Both the position numbers and the translations under genes were made by a program. From an uncultured Ardenticatenia bacterium (GTDB lineage: Bacteria; Chloroflexota; Anaerolineae; 4572-78; NAK82), in NCBI GenBank assembly GCA_937127125.1, contig CAKZLO010000035.1:1-64000 (forward strand): a DNA stretch of 64,000 bases, read 5' to 3'. Below, in pieces: positions 62,252 to 64,000 of this stretch. The notes below the pieces were generated by a model. That model was not told the origin of the DNA and searched no databases. It saw only the letters and a list, made by a program, of their open reading frames with translations. The first letter of the stretch is position 1. Every line of letters starts with the position of its first letter.

Positions 62252-64000
62252 TCAAGGGAGTGGCGCTTCGGGTGGCATTCTCAGCACGGGATGTACGATG
62301 GGACGTCTGGGCAGCCTATGCCACGTTCGGCCACGTGGCCGTTGTGCGCGATATCTGGTGTTCGCCGGGGCACCAAGCTCATCGGAGGTAATGGGTGCGT
62401 TTGGTGCATCCAGGATATTTCGCACGCGGCGCGCCAAAATCGTCGAGCTAAAAGGCTTCTGAAGGAACATACTGCGATCGAAGACAGGCACGTGAGGCTC
62501 TATAACATCATAGCTATACCCGGACATATACAAAGCCTTAAGGCGAGGATGGAAACGCTTCAGCTGCTTGACTAGTGTAGTAACATTGATATCGGGCAAC
62601 ACGACATCAGTTAATAACAGATCTACTTCGCCCGTGTATTCTTTAACCAGGTGAAGTGCTTCTCCACCGTTGCATGCCGAGAGCACGGTATACCCATGCC
62701 TGCGCAGGATCAGCCCAGTGAGATCACGCACACTGGCATCATCCTCCACCAGTAGAATAGTCTCGCGCCCACCTCGCACGCTTTCCGTGACCTCACCATA
62801 AGCAACGGATTGCCCAGCCTCCTGAAAACGGGGCAAGTATATCTTAAATGTCGAGCCAACACCCGGTTCGCTGTACACCCAGATGCTTCCACTATGTTGT
62901 TTCACAATGCCGTAAACCGTAGCCAAGCCTAACCCCGTGCCCTTGCCTGGGCCTTTGGTTGTAAAAAACGGTTCAAAGAGATGAGCCTTGACCTCAGGGG
63001 TCATTCCGACACCGGTGTCACCGATTGACAACACAACATGGTCTCCCGGATGAGCCTCAAAATGAGTGCTGACATAATGCTCATCGAGGACCACATTAGC
63101 TGTCTCGATTGAGAGGCGCCCGCCGTAGGGCATAGCATCGCGCGCGTTGACAACCAAGTTGAGAATCACTTGCTCGATTTGGGCCGGATCCGCTTTTATA
63201 GGCCAGAGGTCACGAGAGAGATTGGTGTTGAGCTGGATGCGCTCGCCAATAGTGCGTTGCAGCATAGTCTCCAGCTCGCTGATGATGGCATTGAGGTTGA
63301 GCACTTGTGGTTGGTTCACCTGTTTTCGCGAGAACACCAGCAGTTGCCGTACCAAGTCGGCACCACGCCGTCCAGCGCGTAACAACTTGCTCGCCATCTC
63401 GTGAACAGGGTGATCCGAGTCCAGCTGCGTCTGTATTAACTCAGCATAACCGTTGATGGCGGTCAGCACATTGTTGAAATCGTGCGCGATCCCAGCGGTC
63501 AGCTGCCCCAACACCTCCATCTTTTGTGACTGTCGGTATTGCTCTTCCAGCTGCACTTCACGAGTTACATCGCGCTGTAGACTGATGTAATGGGTGATCT
63601 CGCCATCGCTGTCACGCACTGGCGTAATCGTCGCATCCACAATGTAGTATCCGCCGTCTTTGCGTTGATTGGTAGTGCGACCACGCCACACCTTGCCGGC
63701 TCTGATTGTCTCCCACATCTGCCGGTGAGAGCTCATCTCGTGCTCGACGCTCTGGAAAAGGTTTAACGCTCGGCCAATCAACTCGGATCTCGTATAGCCA
63801 CTTATGGTTTCGAACGCAGGGTTCACATACGTGATGATACCCTGCAAATCCGTGATGATAACACCTTCCGTAGTCTGATCGATGGCGACGCTTAGCAGGA
63901 AACCATCTGAATGTCGCGCCGATCCCTGTTGCGCTGGTTCCAGCTTGTTAACAGATCCGCACGGTCGATCGACCTTGACCGGAAGATCCTGCGATGCATT
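62252..64000 (-). CDS. PAS-containing hybrid sensor histidine kinase with C-terminal receiver (5' end beyond the window)
   Basis: The frame is open to the window edge (64000), so the N-terminus is missing; the TTG at 63847 is internal to a PAS domain starting around LLSVAIDQTTEGVIITD. A PAC segment follows, then the H box (GIAHDFNNVLTAINGY), N box (VNARDAM), G boxes (GDTGVGMT, GKGTGLGLATVYGIV) and a receiver domain with ILLVEDDASVRDL and phospho-acceptor Asp in LLLTDVVLPDI. DNA-binding output is absent, so it probably passes phosphate to another protein or acts through the receiver alone. Confidence 0.93.
   Translation of the reverse strand, partial: NASQDLPVKVDRPCGSVNKLEPAQQGSARHSDGFLLSVAIDQTTEGVIITDLQGIITYVNPAFETISGYTRSELIGRALNLFQSVEHEMSSHRQMWETIRAGKVWRGRTTNQRKDGGYYIVDATITPVRDSDGEITHYISLQRDVTREVQLEEQYRQSQKMEVLGQLTAGIAHDFNNVLTAINGYAELIQTQLDSDHPVHEMASKLLRAGRRGADLVRQLLVFSRKQVNQPQVLNLNAIISELETMLQRTIGERIQLNTNLSRDLWPIKADPAQIEQVILNLVVNARDAMPYGGRLSIETANVVLDEHYVSTHFEAHPGDHVVLSIGDTGVGMTPEVKAHLFEPFFTTKGPGKGTGLGLATVYGIVKQHSGSIWVYSEPGVGSTFKIYLPRFQEAGQSVAYGEVTESVRGGRETILLVEDDASVRDLTGLILRRHGYTVLSACNGGEALHLVKEYTGEVDLLLTDVVLPDINVTTLVKQLKRFHPRLKALYMSGYSYDVIEPHVPVFDRSMFLQKPFSSTILARRVRNILDAPNAPITSDELGAPANTRYRAQRPRGRTWHRLPRRPIVHPVLRMPPEAPLP

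Overview
The window looks like a bacterial chromosome segment from a heterotroph with anaerobic or micro-oxic traits. Supporting features are a tungsten-type aldehyde:ferredoxin oxidoreductase with its own ferredoxin, an anaerobic-type glycerol-3-phosphate dehydrogenase, hemerythrin-like proteins, FabL and a DUF2270 membrane protein. The gene mix suits Chloroflexota, but that placement is an inference; no rRNA or strong marker gene is present. There is no plasmid, phage or intact insertion sequence.

Layout. (1) 1-11645, plus strand: a long catabolic operon. It holds a ribose-type ABC importer (ATPase cut by the window edge, permease), an FGGY sugar kinase, two tandem class II aldolases, an M24/creatinase-like protein, ferredoxin plus AOR, an E1 alpha/beta pair of a 2-oxoacid dehydrogenase and an SDR. 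(2) 11795-17767, minus, converging on it: E1 alpha, E1 beta, E2, a quinone-oxidoreductase-type dehydrogenase and GlpA-like G3P dehydrogenase. (3) 18192-26245: STAS/anti-sigma pair, phosphoesterase-like membrane protein, IMPase, DUF2270-DUF2179 fusion, FabL, a Crp/Fnr regulator, ferredoxin plus hemerythrin, and a DUF3006/MBL pair. (4) 26307-32909: sugar epimerase, DUF72, ASCH, xylulokinase, PanB, EamA exporter, DeoR regulator. (5) 32968-36464: a single-chain E1 alpha-beta fusion and its E2. (6) 36600-43640: three promoter-driven RNA genes (an unidentified structured RNA, tmRNA, tRNA-Val) among hpt, holA, lysC and a ThiF/JAMM pair. (7) 43682-54070: DUF350, CDF exporter, tyrosine phenol-lyase-like enzyme, HEAT protein, flavin reductase, SGNH hydrolase, M50-TPR protein and a GT39-type transferase. 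(8) 60778-54162, minus: GntR repressor, sugar isomerase, RuBisCO-like protein, E1 alpha, E1 beta, E2. (9) 61025-64000: DUF438 sensor and a hybrid histidine kinase cut by the window edge.

The common theme is carbohydrate breakdown ending in thiamine-diphosphate/lipoate oxidation. Four E1 sets (three split, one fused) and three E2 proteins occur in 64 kb, but no E3 (dihydrolipoamide dehydrogenase), so E3 must be shared and encoded elsewhere. Each set sits with a different set of sugar genes, which suggests different 2-oxoacid or alpha-diketone substrates.

The least explained items are the RuBisCO-like/isomerase/2-oxoacid dehydrogenase operon with its visible GntR operator, the multi-branched RNA at 36653-36900, and a 217-bp inverted-repeat element whose ends supply -35 boxes to both flanking genes.
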